This document shows positions 47,118-55,482 of a stretch of 64,000 bases of DNA, piece by piece. Position 1 is the stretch's first letter. Each line of letters begins with the position of its first letter. Position numbers and translations under genes: made by a program. A model generated the notes under the pieces. The model had not been told where the DNA came from, did not search any database, and worked only from the letters and a program-made list of their open reading frames with translations. The DNA comes from Desulfurococcales archaeon (lineage in GTDB: Archaea; Thermoproteota; Thermoprotei_A; Sulfolobales; NBVN01). The stretch covers positions 1 to 64,000 of the forward strand of contig JAGDWD010000001.1 in NCBI GenBank assembly GCA_023255955.1, written 5' to 3'.

Positions 47118-47771
47118 TTGTTTCTCTACGGGGGTTTAGTGGGGAGGAGGTTCATCATATCCCTAGGCTTCCACGAGGATAGGGCTATCAGGAGATTGAC
47201 CATGTCCTCAGCCTCCAGGGACGATGAGGTCTTCCTAATCACGGCGTCGACCTCCCCAGCTGTCTTGAGGGCCTACGACTCCCTAGTTAGTTTCTGCAGG
47301 AAGGCCGGGCTCCGGGAGCCTAAGCTCGTTGAGGTTCCTTCAGACCTCTACGGGGGTGTTGCTAAGATAGCTGAGCTAGTTCTAGGCTTTGAAGGGCCGG
47401 TCGTGGTCGATCTATCTGGTGGTATGAGGTACCTAGCTGTCCTGGGGATGCTGGCTCTGTTCCTAGCTAGGCGTAGAGCTGTTGTCTATGTCCAGCCTGA
47501 GGGTGAGGGGCAGGACCTGGAGATCCCGGAGTCTGTTATGGACCTAGCACACACGTCTCTCCAGGACCTCGAGAGATCCATCCTAAAGATGGTAGCTGGG
47601 AGTGAGGGACTTAGAGTTGAGGATGTGGCTAGGTCCTTAGGTAGGTCCCCTAAGACGGTTGCTAACGCTGTATCTAGGCTTCAGAGGCTGGGTCTAGTGG
47701 TTAGGAGGGGTAGGTCGGGCGGTCTCCACCTGACGAGTGTTGGTAGGCTAGCAGTCCTACTGGGTGTCTAG
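47118..47771 (+). CDS. csa3: Csa3, second CARF-winged-helix regulator
   Basis: The 217-residue protein has the CARF start RRFIISLGFHEDRAIRRL, VVDLSGGMRYLAVLGML and a winged helix (LRVEDVARSLGRSPKTVANA, then VSRLQRLGLVVRRG). It is a paralogue of the csa3 at 34556. In Sulfolobales the copy in the adaptation operon activates spacer acquisition. Its likely target is the leader/operon promoter of array 2. Confidence 0.9.
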   Translation: MFLYGGLVGRRFIISLGFHEDRAIRRLTMSSASRDDEVFLITASTSPAVLRAYDSLVSFCRKAGLREPKLVEVPSDLYGGVAKIAELVLGFEGPVVVDLSGGMRYLAVLGMLALFLARRRAVVYVQPEGEGQDLEIPESVMDLAHTSLQDLERSILKMVAGSEGLRVEDVARSLGRSPKTVANAVSRLQRLGLVVRRGRSGGLHLTSVGRLAVLLGV

Positions 47772-48627
47772 GTTGTTCGTGTCTGTAGCTAGGGTCGTCG
47801 TCGTTCCTCTAGGGACGTGTTTAGGGCCCCCGGTCTCGTCTAAGATCCTCAAGTACTGCTTCAGTAACTACCTGAGGAGGAAGGTCGTAGGCTCCCTCAC
47901 CAACCTGTCCATCTCAATGCTCTTCAACGACTCCAAACCCCTCTACTCCAGCGGCGATAACCCGGTAGTCCTCGAAGCAGGTAGGAGGTATGTAGGTAGG
48001 ATCAGTGCTATAGATGAGGATACCTGGCTCCTCGACACCTTCTCCAGTTTAGGGCCCGACTTCAGGTGCTCAGGTAGCTACGGGGACCTCGCGATCTCGG
48101 TTGAGGAGGTTGAGGTAGTACCTATGAGTAGCTTGAAGCTCGACCTACCCGAGGTTTTCAAGATAGTGTTCAGAACACCGACAATCCTCTCATCTAAACT
48201 CATGTGCCCACCAACCCTAGCCGATAAGGTGAAACCCATGCACAAGCTAATCCCCCAAGCATCCCTCATATTCTCCCACCTACTAAGAACTTGGAACACG
48301 TTCGCACCACCAGAACTGAAGATAGGAAAGCAGAGTGAGTGGGCACCGTACCTCCTAGGAAGGCAGGCAGACATAACCCTAGTAGAGATAGACTACAACA
48401 TAAAACCAGAGACAGTAGTGATAGGTAGGGACAGCCAGGGAAAACTAAGAGAAGTAAGAGGATTCAGAGGCTGGGTAATATACAGATCAACAGCACCAAG
48501 AAAACTCCACGAAATATACTCAAAACTCCTAGCACTAGCACAACTAGTAGGAGTAGGAAGATCAAGAGGAATAGGCCTAGGACACGTAACCATAGAAACA
48601 CCCACCCACAACACCCCCACACAATAG
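47764..48627 (+). CDS. cas6: Cas6 crRNA-processing endoribonuclease
   Basis: The 287-residue RAMP protein ends with the Cas6 glycine-rich loop (LAQLVGVGRSRGIGLGHVTI) preceded by VRGFRGWVIYR. It cuts pre-crRNA in the repeats, leaving the 8-base ATTGAAAG handle, and should serve both arrays and both effector complexes, since they share one repeat. The last 150 bases are strikingly A/C-rich, opposite in bias to the operon start. It overlaps csa3 by 8 bp. Confidence 0.9.
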   Translation: MSRLFVSVARVVVVPLGTCLGPPVSSKILKYCFSNYLRRKVVGSLTNLSISMLFNDSKPLYSSGDNPVVLEAGRRYVGRISAIDEDTWLLDTFSSLGPDFRCSGSYGDLAISVEEVEVVPMSSLKLDLPEVFKIVFRTPTILSSKLMCPPTLADKVKPMHKLIPQASLIFSHLLRTWNTFAPPELKIGKQSEWAPYLLGRQADITLVEIDYNIKPETVVIGRDSQGKLREVRGFRGWVIYRSTAPRKLHEIYSKLLALAQLVGVGRSRGIGLGHVTIETPTHNTPTQ

Positions 48628-49183
48628 ATCCCCCAACCTTAAATCCATAGCAGACCCCACCGCTACATCCCAGCAATAGAAGCCTAACACTCCACTCTAC
48701 GTAGACCTCATCATTAACAGGTAGAACACACTCACTGAATACCCACATCCACACACCGAGTAATTGTAGAAGGCAAGACTGAGCCTACACCCTATATATG
48801 TGGAACCCTCAGCTACCCTACTTAAGTCCGAACCACCTAGCTTTTCCTTCTAGCCTGCTGAAAGCCTTGTTATAGTGCATCATGTTAGTATTCGCATGCC
48901 TCCCTCAGGGACTTCGGAGACTGTCTAGGCTAGCTGGAGGAGGCTTGGTATGCTCCTGCTCTGAGTAGCCTGGGTTTTGGACTCCATAGACATAATTAAG
49001 GTTGCCTGCTACTACGTAATTAAACTGTTGCTACGTTTATAACTCTCTACCTAGAATTTTAATGCGCTGAGAATTGAACAACGTGGTGGGTTAGCCGTGG
49101 ACAACGCTAATTGCATGTTTGCTGACGATAGAAAAGCAGGGTACTTAACTGAGAAAGGTTTAAGAGTATTTCGGTAGGATCGT
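48628..49183. other. Intergenic region at the right edge of the CRISPR island
   Basis: No intact gene is seen. On the minus strand near 48820-48895 a short open stretch (HANTNMMHYNKAFSRLEGKA) looks like a protein remnant, perhaps of a transposase. A 25-residue frame just before 49184 (GTG 49099 to the TAG near 49178) is probably another tail. The hydrophobic minus-strand ORF 48464-48754 is antisense to cas6 and rejected. Confidence 0.4.
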
Positions 49184-49741
49184 ATGGTTCGTCTTGTGAA
49201 GATAGAGGTGGCATGCTTGAGACTTATAGTTGAATACCCCATCGATATTGTTTTAGCTGGTGTGAGAAAGTTCCTGCCTGTTGTTTATGTAGATAATGCT
49301 GGAGTTGAGTTTGATAGGGAGTACCCTGTAAAGCTAAGATTCTCCCCCAACATTCCCCCAAGGAAGCGTCCTGAAGGGTCTTCAGTCGTCCTCTACATGC
49401 TTCTCTACCTCGCTAAACATAAGCCCGTTATTAAGCTTGGAAGCGTATCGTACAATAATAGCTCAGCAGCTATGCTGTGGGCTCAAGCACCTATATACGC
49501 GAGAGTTGTCGGGGTGTTTCATCTTACGAAAACAGTTAACTTAGAGGAACTCGAGAATTCTAGTTTAAAAATCCTGTCAAGCTCCGAATACGCAAACATG
49601 TTCAGGTTCGTAACCAGGAGGGATGTCCTGTTTAGTAGTCGTAGTATTGTTGAGATGTGGCTCAGCCCTAACCGGAGCGGTGTAGAAAAGCTTGTTAGTG
49701 AAGTTGATAGTGCCGCGGAGTTCCTTCTAGAAGGGTTATAG
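49184..49741 (+). CDS. Hypothetical protein
   Basis: I do not recognise this 185-residue soluble protein. It begins MVRLVKIEVACLRLIVEYPI and has alternating hydrophobic residues typical of beta strands in the first half. AT-rich sequence before the ATG could be its promoter. It stands alone in an accessory segment between the CRISPR island and the tRNA-like site, so it may belong to a mobile element. Confidence 0.55.
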   Translation: MVRLVKIEVACLRLIVEYPIDIVLAGVRKFLPVVYVDNAGVEFDREYPVKLRFSPNIPPRKRPEGSSVVLYMLLYLAKHKPVIKLGSVSYNNSSAAMLWAQAPIYARVVGVFHLTKTVNLEELENSSLKILSSSEYANMFRFVTRRDVLFSSRSIVEMWLSPNRSGVEKLVSEVDSAAEFLLEGL

Positions 49742-49840
49742 GTTATTAGCTCTAAAACATTACCAAGCATTATTGATACCGTTGTTGATGATAATTATTA
49801 TGCTGTTGATGCTTATGCCGTATCAACCCCCGGCAAGAGA

Positions 49841-49868
49841 GGAACATAACCCCCGTATAGGGGGTTCC
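49841..49868. repeat. GC-rich inverted repeat (hairpin)
   Basis: AACCCCC-GTATA-GGGGGTT, flanked by GG and CC, makes a strong hairpin about 100 bp after the preceding gene. It may be a terminator or a transposon end; no second copy was seen in the window. Confidence 0.5.
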
Positions 49869-49890
49869 TAGAAAACAAAACAAACTAGGG

Positions 49891-50079
49891 ATGTACCCAT
49901 TCCAAGTTATCGCTAGGAGTACGTTCAACGAGGTTCTCGGCACCATAAACCTAGTGCTCGTCATACTGCCGCATAGCCTCCCAGTAGAGGTAGTGAATTA
50001 CCTGCACATACTGCTAAGCTACTATAATATATTTAGACTTTCATCAATGGGATACAGTACGTCATCTGGTTCCTCCTAA
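49891..50079 (+). CDS. Small hydrophobic ORF, doubtful
   Basis: The 62-residue frame has a hydrophobic middle (INLVLVILPHSLPVEVVNYL) that could be a membrane helix. There is no family match and the end is Ser-rich. It sits 24 bp before the winged-helix gene and may be a leader ORF or chance. Confidence 0.25.
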   Translation: MYPFQVIARSTFNEVLGTINLVLVILPHSLPVEVVNYLHILLSYYNIFRLSSMGYSTSSGSS

Positions 50080-50102
50080 GCAGCTTTCTACGAGATAGAG
50101 GA

Positions 50103-50729
50103 ATGAGCTTCACCGACATAAAGGCCATCTACGAGTTCTTCAAACGCAGGGAGGTGAGCAACGGCACGGTCGGAGACCTCATCGAGATGATGGCGAACAA
50201 GGGAATAATCGTGAAGAGGCAGGGCAGGTACTACACCGCTGTAGACGATGAGGAGCTAATCCTAGAGCTAATAGATGCTAAACGGGTTAGAAGCGGCCGG
50301 AAGGGTGCCAAACAATTGCTAGAGACACTTGCCACGGATTCGGAAGCAGAAGGCAGAGGCACCGCAAGGGAGAAGACCATTCCACTAGCTGTCAAGAGGG
50401 TGCTTCGCATTGCTGAAAGGCTAGTAGAGCAGGGTCAGACACGAAGAGCGCTGGGGCTAATACAGCACACCCTCGTAGGCACGCGGGAGAATGGAAGATG
50501 GGTACTGTGGATTGACGACATATTCATCTACTGGGAGAAGAAGGCTAAACCCAACTACCACTACTTCCGCTCCGAAAGGCTAGCGGAAATACTTCGGGAT
50601 ATGGGCTTCAGGCAGGAGTTCGTACACGTGCAGCCAGTAGGCGGCCTAATAAAGGCGTGCTTCCATGACAGTTACAGAGAAGCGAGGAAAATACACTACA
50701 TACTTAAAACCATGGGACGGCTAGCTTAG
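50103..50729 (+). CDS. Winged-helix-like DNA-binding protein, unknown family
   Basis: The 208-residue protein begins with a helix-turn-helix-like region (SFTDIKAIYEFFKRREVSNG, then TVGDLIEMMANKGIIVKRQG), a basic linker (RSGRKGAKQLLETL) and a C-terminal globular part with YWEKKAKPNYHYFRSERLAE. It may regulate or replicate a mobile element. The frame stays open past its TAG stop for another 66 codons (to 50927), which also look coding. Confidence 0.55.
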   Translation: MSFTDIKAIYEFFKRREVSNGTVGDLIEMMANKGIIVKRQGRYYTAVDDEELILELIDAKRVRSGRKGAKQLLETLATDSEAEGRGTAREKTIPLAVKRVLRIAERLVEQGQTRRALGLIQHTLVGTRENGRWVLWIDDIFIYWEKKAKPNYHYFRSERLAEILRDMGFRQEFVHVQPVGGLIKACFHDSYREARKIHYILKTMGRLA

Positions 50730-50927
50730 GGATCGCCACTAATACTATATATAGCTGTCTACCCCGATAACACCGGGGGATTTAGGCTAGAAACCATCTA
50801 TGGAGAGTTAGTAGCGGAGGTAAACTACAACCCCGCACAAGCACGTGCAATTACCAAACACCTCGTTGTGCCCGAAGAACACGTGAACAAGAAGAACGAC
50901 AACACCTACTTCAAGTACCAGCGGTAA
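50730..50927 (+). other. In-frame downstream extension after TAG
   Basis: After the TAG at 50727-50729 the same frame continues ILYIAVYPDNTGGFRLETIY to TAA at 50927 with protein-like composition (VVPEEHVNKKNDNTYFKYQ) and no good start codon of its own. Either the TAG is a recent nonsense mutation in a 275-residue protein, or this is a separate remnant. Confidence 0.4.
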
Positions 50928-51188
50928 ACCCCGAGAGCTATTCTCTCAGCGGAAAAACACAAGACCATCACACCCATAGCTATATCGTATAAATATTCAT
51001 TTCAAGCAACACTCCAACATTCAAATCTGTGGAAACCAGTGGTGTAGGCTATGAGGAGTGGAGAGGGAAGTAAATATAATAGGCATACGAAGGCCTGTAG
51101 TAAAAAGCATTGCTATAGAGGGAAAACAAATACTGTCATAAAAGTTTTTTAACTTTCTTACCTTAACTTTATAACTTGGGGTGTAAAG

Positions 51189-51923
51189 TTGTCTTCTATG
51201 ATTAGGCTAAATAATAAGGTTAGCATAGTGTTGATTGTCATAGGCTTGTCAATAATTGGTGGTTTGATATATTCATCTGCAATTGCAAGCAAGGAAAATA
51301 GTGTAATCCCGAAAAGCGACGTTGAAGCTGGTATTGATTTGCAACTCCTTAATAAATGGAGCTTCATAGTTGTAGAACACAATAGCAGTGTGCTGTACAA
51401 AAACCTGCAGAAAATCTTGACTTATAAGAACATTAACGCTTCGACAACAAGATGTGGTAGTGTATCCACGCTTGCTGGTAGCGAACTTTGGAAGCCGTCT
51501 ATAGTCATATTGAATCTGTTAGACGAGGAGGTGTTGAAAGAGATAAATTCTTCTGCTAGAAACATCGATGTTCTTCGTGGACTTGCACGAGGCAGCAACT
51601 ACATACTTTTTGTAGCAAATGATTCAAGAGTAATTCAGAGTATTAGTAAATTATTTGACCCACCACTCAGCTACATTAGCGAATCTAGAGTTACAATCAC
51701 AAAACAGTATAAAGATGGAAGAGCCGAAACCATATCACAGAATTTGTTAATCGTTGTAGGCAGGACATATAGGAACATAGATGGGCGGCTAGTTCCAATC
51801 GATTTTACAGGCACAGTGCATATCGACGACTTCAACAACATAGATGATGCAATCCAAAAGGCATTGCTTAATACCCTAATGTTAGTTGTAAAAGCAGAAA
51901 ATGATTTAGTACCTGGGAGGTGA
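51189..51923 (+). CDS. Membrane-anchored protein of unknown function
   Basis: The likely start is ATG 51198. One N-terminal membrane helix (VSIVLIVIGLSIIGGLIYSS) is followed by about 210 extracellular residues with alternating strands and helices (WSFIVVEHNSSVLYKNLQKI, RGSNYILFVANDS). An upstream TATA box (ACTTTATAACTT, about 51166-51177) fits a near-leaderless start. It is followed after 4 bp by a secreted aromatic-rich protein, so the two probably act together at the cell surface. No family is recognised. Confidence 0.6.
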   Translation: MSSMIRLNNKVSIVLIVIGLSIIGGLIYSSAIASKENSVIPKSDVEAGIDLQLLNKWSFIVVEHNSSVLYKNLQKILTYKNINASTTRCGSVSTLAGSELWKPSIVILNLLDEEVLKEINSSARNIDVLRGLARGSNYILFVANDSRVIQSISKLFDPPLSYISESRVTITKQYKDGRAETISQNLLIVVGRTYRNIDGRLVPIDFTGTVHIDDFNNIDDAIQKALLNTLMLVVKAENDLVPGR

Positions 51924-51927
51924 AGGG

Positions 51928-52737
51928 GTGAGTATGATGAGGGCGATAGGCAGAGCGCATCTGTCGGTTCTGCTAGCTCTTTTAGGCCTGTTAGCAATAC
52001 TATGCTTGCCTGATGTAAATGCTGGTGTGACACAACAAAATTGGAATTTGATATTGGTTGGTTATGGCTATCAAAGTAGCTCTTATGGTAACATATATTA
52101 TTACTATGAAGTATATAAATTCGCTGGATATACACAGGCTGGATATCATGAATGGTATGCAGTGTATTTGAGAGATATTGTCGATCCTGTAAATCCCTCA
52201 AGCAATAATGATGGATTTACTGTTGCTGGAAAAGCAGGTCAAAGTGCTACTGGTGGAGGCGTTGGCCCATATATCTATGATAAATATGGTGTCTTTGGCA
52301 TTTACAACTTGATTCCGCAGTCATCTCAAACAAGTTGTGCACAAAGTTGGAGTGAAACGTTTAGCGTATCAGCTTCAATATCTAAGAATGGGCCAGCCAT
52401 CACTGCGAGCTATACTCAGTCAACATCATGGCGCGCAAATGGTGTATCATGGTCTCTAACAGACGTTTACCCCAAGAGCCATTGGGAGTTCTGGCACTGC
52501 AACGAACCTCCACCAAGTTCTGCAGAACTAGGAGCTGCATGGACATTTGAAATTACAGTAGCTTATATCAAAACATATCCAACATATCCAGGCACTCAAA
52601 CGTATACAATAGAACTTGGCCCTGCTGCTGGATTCAGACATTGGTACCAGAGTTGTTTCTTGTTCTGGTGTTGGTGGGAGTGGGATTACTCGGTTCATTG
52701 GAATATCCCAGTAACAATAAGCTTTAGCAACAGCTAA
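51928..52737 (+). CDS. Secreted aromatic-rich protein, unknown
   Basis: A signal peptide (LSVLLALLGLLAILCLPDVNA) precedes a mature protein of about 235 residues rich in Tyr, Trp, Ser and Gly (SSSYGNIYYYYEVYKF; a Trp/Cys-rich CFLFWCWWEWDYSVHW near the end). Four cysteines could form disulfides. The composition suggests a surface or exported beta-sandwich protein; a toxin/bacteriocin role is possible but only a guess. A purine-rich RBS (AGGTGAAGGGG) supports the GTG start. AT-richer than neighbouring CRISPR genes. Confidence 0.65.
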   Translation: MSMMRAIGRAHLSVLLALLGLLAILCLPDVNAGVTQQNWNLILVGYGYQSSSYGNIYYYYEVYKFAGYTQAGYHEWYAVYLRDIVDPVNPSSNNDGFTVAGKAGQSATGGGVGPYIYDKYGVFGIYNLIPQSSQTSCAQSWSETFSVSASISKNGPAITASYTQSTSWRANGVSWSLTDVYPKSHWEFWHCNEPPPSSAELGAAWTFEITVAYIKTYPTYPGTQTYTIELGPAAGFRHWYQSCFLFWCWWEWDYSVHWNIPVTISFSNS

Positions 52738-52740
52738 TAT

Positions 52741-52805
52741 CCCAACTCATTTTCTATTTTTTCCCAATTTTCAAGACCATATATCTAGTTATTTTTATTA
52801 TTAGT
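52741..52805 (+). terminator. T-rich intrinsic terminator region
   Basis: Several T runs (CATTTTCTATTTTTTCCC, then TTATTTTTATTATTAG) directly follow the secreted-protein gene, as in archaeal T-tract terminators. Confidence 0.5.
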
Positions 52806-53091
52806 TTATTATAACGTTATGCGACACTAGGAGCTCCAGGCTCGAAGTGAACGGTATATATTCCCTCTGCGGTGAAAGAGTGTAGGTTGCTATGGTCGGC
52901 TCTAGTCCCTCGACGAATAAGTGGACTTCTAGACTGGTGTTCGACTCTACATGTAATGATACGCTTGCTTCTGAACCCGGTCTGGTAACGACTACCTTCT
53001 TCGATGGCTTTACGTACACTGTGTACCTCTGCTTCACCCCTGCTTCAACGCTCCTATCACTCTCCACAACAAGAGACACTGCGCTCCCCAC
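52801..53091 (-). CDS. Hypothetical beta-rich fragment
   Basis: The 96-residue frame (VSLVVESDRSVEAGVKQRYT, VEGLEPTIATYTLSPQREYI) looks coding and beta-rich, with hydrophobic residues just upstream (LAGSWLVGSAVSLV) that run past a stop. It could be the tail of a surface protein gene cut at 53100. The plus-strand ORF over the same bases (52892 on) looks like a shadow before 53153. Confidence 0.4.
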   Translation of the reverse strand: MGSAVSLVVESDRSVEAGVKQRYTVYVKPSKKVVVTRPGSEASVSLHVESNTSLEVHLFVEGLEPTIATYTLSPQREYIPFTSSLELLVSHNVIIN

Positions 53092-53152
53092 TAACCAAGA
53101 GCCGGCAAGGCATAATTATGTGAGCAACAGTAAACAAGTAAGTGGTGAACCC

Positions 53153-53296
53153 ATGGCCAGGCTCAGGCTCGGCGAAGAAGAGTGTAGAAGCCTCCTAGAG
53201 CTTAGAGTAGGAGACGATATCTCATCAGACGACTACAAGGGAATACTAGAACTATGTAGCGAATACATACGAAAAGCAGAGAAGCAAAGCCACTGA
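53153..53296 (+). CDS. 47-residue ORF abutting the tRNA-like site (possible integrase N-terminus)
   Basis: The frame (MARLRLGEEECRSLLELRVG..., DDYKGILELCSEYIRKAEKQ) is a plausible helical N-terminal piece and stops within the tRNA-like sequence. In SSV-type elements, integration leaves a short int(N) fragment overlapping the tRNA 3' half. Beyond the stop an alternative frame reads KSVVGGSNPPGPPHN, the kind of reading such integrases give across a tRNA. No int(C) is in the window, so the call is tentative. Confidence 0.35.
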   Translation: MARLRLGEEECRSLLELRVGDDISSDDYKGILELCSEYIRKAEKQSH

Positions 53297-53335
53297 AGTC
53301 GGTGGTCGGAGGTTCGAATCCTCCGGGCCCGCCAC
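53288..53335 (+). repeat. tRNA 3'-half-like sequence, candidate attachment site
   Basis: A T-arm (GGAGG-TTCGAAT-CCTCC) is followed by GGGCCCGCCA, and preceded by an anticodon-stem-like CCACTGAAGTCGGTGG. No 5' half (D-arm, matching acceptor strand) is found upstream, so this is not a complete tRNA gene. A lone 3' half is what an integrated element leaves as one att site. It sits exactly where gene content and composition change. Confidence 0.55.
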
Positions 53336-53744
53336 ACAATCTCTATGGAGTTGAGGACATCTCAATATATGCTGTGAAACTCCTCTTCGCTTTTTCGTTG
53401 AATCCAGGTTTGACTACATAGATTGAGACATTGCTGGATACAGCATCTATGGCACCATATCTGCTAATAGCCTTTGATATTGTGTTTAAATATATCTCTT
53501 TTGATGTTGTTACCCATACCTTCTCTGACAGGACACTTGGCAATGGTGTCCAAATTCTTTTCAGCGGTTGTATCATCCAAAATCATAACTACATTGTGTT
53601 TAGCATATTGTCTAATCTAAAAATTTATACATCGATGCCTTCCCTGGTTCAGCATCTCTGAAAAGAGGTTTTGCAATGGTATTAAGCAATAGCCATGGCT
53701 TTCAAAGTTAAAAGCCTCTAATAAATGCTTGTTCAATGCTGTGT
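53336..53744. other. Stretch with one doubtful minus-strand ORF
   Basis: A 77-residue minus-strand frame (53343-53576; VWVTTSKEIYLNTISKAISR) could be a gene or a remnant; it has no recognised family. The remaining bases up to the ATPase gene show nothing. Confidence 0.3.
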
Positions 53745-54740
53745 TTAGCTTTTTGCGAATCGTGTGATTGCATATCTGTATGCCGGTATTTGCCATGCCC
53801 ACTCCTCGCCTATGCCGAGGTCAAGGTCTTTCTTAGGTATTTGGCTTATGGCGGAACTTCTTCTAAGTTCTATCATAAGGTTTAGCTCTTCGAGTTTCTC
53901 GGCTATTGCCCAATCAAAGTCTGGATTTTCTGCAAGTTGGAGGATTTTGTCTCTTCCGATTATGTGTACAGCTCTTCTGATTCTATCCTCGTAGATTTTG
54001 CTAAGCCACTTGTCGATGCTCCAGCCATGTCTTGCCAGGTCTATGGTTGCCCGTGGATTGCCTCCGGTGTGCATCCAAATGGCTTCGGCATCTATATGTG
54101 GATTCAGCTGCTCGACGAACTCTTCAAAGCTTTTCTTAGGCAGGTTCCACATCATGTATATGGATACATATGTGTGTTTGGATAGAATCCTCTTTGACAT
54201 GCCCTCAGAGGTTGTTAGAACTATGGCTACGTTCGATGCCTTGTATCTTTCATGTAGATAGCCAATCCATTCATAGAGAGACTTTGTATATCTATCCACC
54301 TCATCCAAACCTATAGCTCTATACACATCATCGAGAACAACAACCACGGACTTGCCCTCCAACCCAATTCTCTGAGCAAATCTGCTGACAACAGACATAA
54401 TAGCCCTAGCTATTGAAGCTCCCAGCGGTATTGAAATTAGATCCTGTATAAATTCAAAGACCTCTTTGTATGATGCAAACAAGGCTTTTCCAACATCGAA
54501 ATGCTCTAGAGCATCCACGTAAACAATAACCATGTCTCTGCTTACACCAAGCCCTCTAACCATATACCTAAGAAACGCTGTTTTTCCGCATCCCTCAGGG
54601 CCATAGATAGTCACAGGAAATGCTGTACCCCTAGAAACAATGTCTCTAAACCATAGAGCCTCATCCTCTCTGTCAACAAAGTTTATCACCTTGTCCAGTT
54701 CCTCTACGTAGATTGTATAGCTAGGCCCTCTATTCATCAC
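53745..54740 (-). CDS. Archaeal P-loop ATPase (STAND/AAA-like, pfam01637 type)
   Basis: The 331-residue protein starts with YVEELDKVINFVDREDEALW, then Walker A TIYGPEGCGKTAFLRYM, Walker B SVVVVLDDVYRAIG and sensor-like VAIVLTTSEGMSKR, followed by a helical C-terminal domain. This is the archaeal ATPase family common in crenarchaea, with poorly known roles, some linked to mobile elements. It begins the AT-richer patchwork segment. Confidence 0.8.
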   Translation of the reverse strand: MMNRGPSYTIYVEELDKVINFVDREDEALWFRDIVSRGTAFPVTIYGPEGCGKTAFLRYMVRGLGVSRDMVIVYVDALEHFDVGKALFASYKEVFEFIQDLISIPLGASIARAIMSVVSRFAQRIGLEGKSVVVVLDDVYRAIGLDEVDRYTKSLYEWIGYLHERYKASNVAIVLTTSEGMSKRILSKHTYVSIYMMWNLPKKSFEEFVEQLNPHIDAEAIWMHTGGNPRATIDLARHGWSIDKWLSKIYEDRIRRAVHIIGRDKILQLAENPDFDWAIAEKLEELNLMIELRRSSAISQIPKKDLDLGIGEEWAWQIPAYRYAITRFAKS

Positions 54741-54947
54741 ATTGCCACCTCAGCTACATAGCTTATTTAGAGATAGCCTAGCTAATTATCTCTGCCTTTC
54801 ATACGGTAATAAACACAGTCGTTTCAAGCAAATGCCGTGGTGCATACGCAGTTTCCTAGACTGCATGGTGGAACTGGCATACAAAACTGATTACCTATGC
54901 AACAATAGCTAAAATAGATACTCTATAAATATTCAGATACCAGCTGA

Positions 54948-55436
54948 TTGATGCATTTGGTTAGTGGTATGGTGTTTGAACACACGTATTGCAGAACGTG
55001 TTTGCGTTGTTGTAGAAACACAGAAATGATTTTGCTTAGATGTGACTTGGAGAGGATAGAGGGTTTGGGCTATAGATGCGACGATTTTGCTGAGCTGCGG
55101 GACTCTTTCATTAGGCTGAGGAATGTCGATGGACGCTGCATATTTCTCGACGAGTCTTCTGGTAGTTGTCGCATCTACGATGCGAGACCTCTTGGCTGTA
55201 GAATATACCCACTCATATACGATGAAGATACTGGAATTAGATTTGATTCGGAATGCCCATTAGCGTCCTACTGGATGTTTAATTGCAGTGAGTTGGTGAA
55301 GGGCATCAACGAATTGATGTATTTTCTTCGCCGTCTAGAGATAGAGTATGGATACAAGGTGAATTGGAGTCTTTTCTACTCCTCTAAGAAAAGGCTTTTG
55401 AGAAGCTGTACAAATAGTGAACCACAAACCAGTTGA
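54948..55436 (+). CDS. YkgJ-type Fe-S/zinc cluster protein (UPF0153)
   Basis: The 162-residue protein has the cysteine pattern CRTCLRCC near residue 16, CIFLDESSGSCRIYDARPLG and CRIYPLIY, with a further C in FDSECPLASY. This is the putative metal-cluster domain of YkgJ/UPF0153 proteins. Function is unknown. The start is at TTG 54948 or ATG 54951. A short following frame from GTG 55419 (NHKPVELGSYLESKIRSVEE) ends at 55493 and may be the cut 5' end of a former downstream gene. Confidence 0.75.
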   Translation: MMHLVSGMVFEHTYCRTCLRCCRNTEMILLRCDLERIEGLGYRCDDFAELRDSFIRLRNVDGRCIFLDESSGSCRIYDARPLGCRIYPLIYDEDTGIRFDSECPLASYWMFNCSELVKGINELMYFLRRLEIEYGYKVNWSLFYSSKKRLLRSCTNSEPQTS

Positions 55437-55482
55437 GCTCGGTTCATATCTAGAGTCGAAGATTAGAAGTGTTGAGGAGAAG

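Noticed and set aside
48464-48754. Minus-strand hydrophobic 96-residue ORF as a membrane protein
   Set aside because: It is antisense to the A/C-rich end of cas6; the leucine/valine richness follows from the skew.
53288-53335. A complete tRNA gene (anticodon GAA in the CTGAAGT loop)
   Set aside because: No D-arm or 5' acceptor strand is present and the acceptor/discriminator spacing is one base short, so only a 3' half-like sequence is supported.
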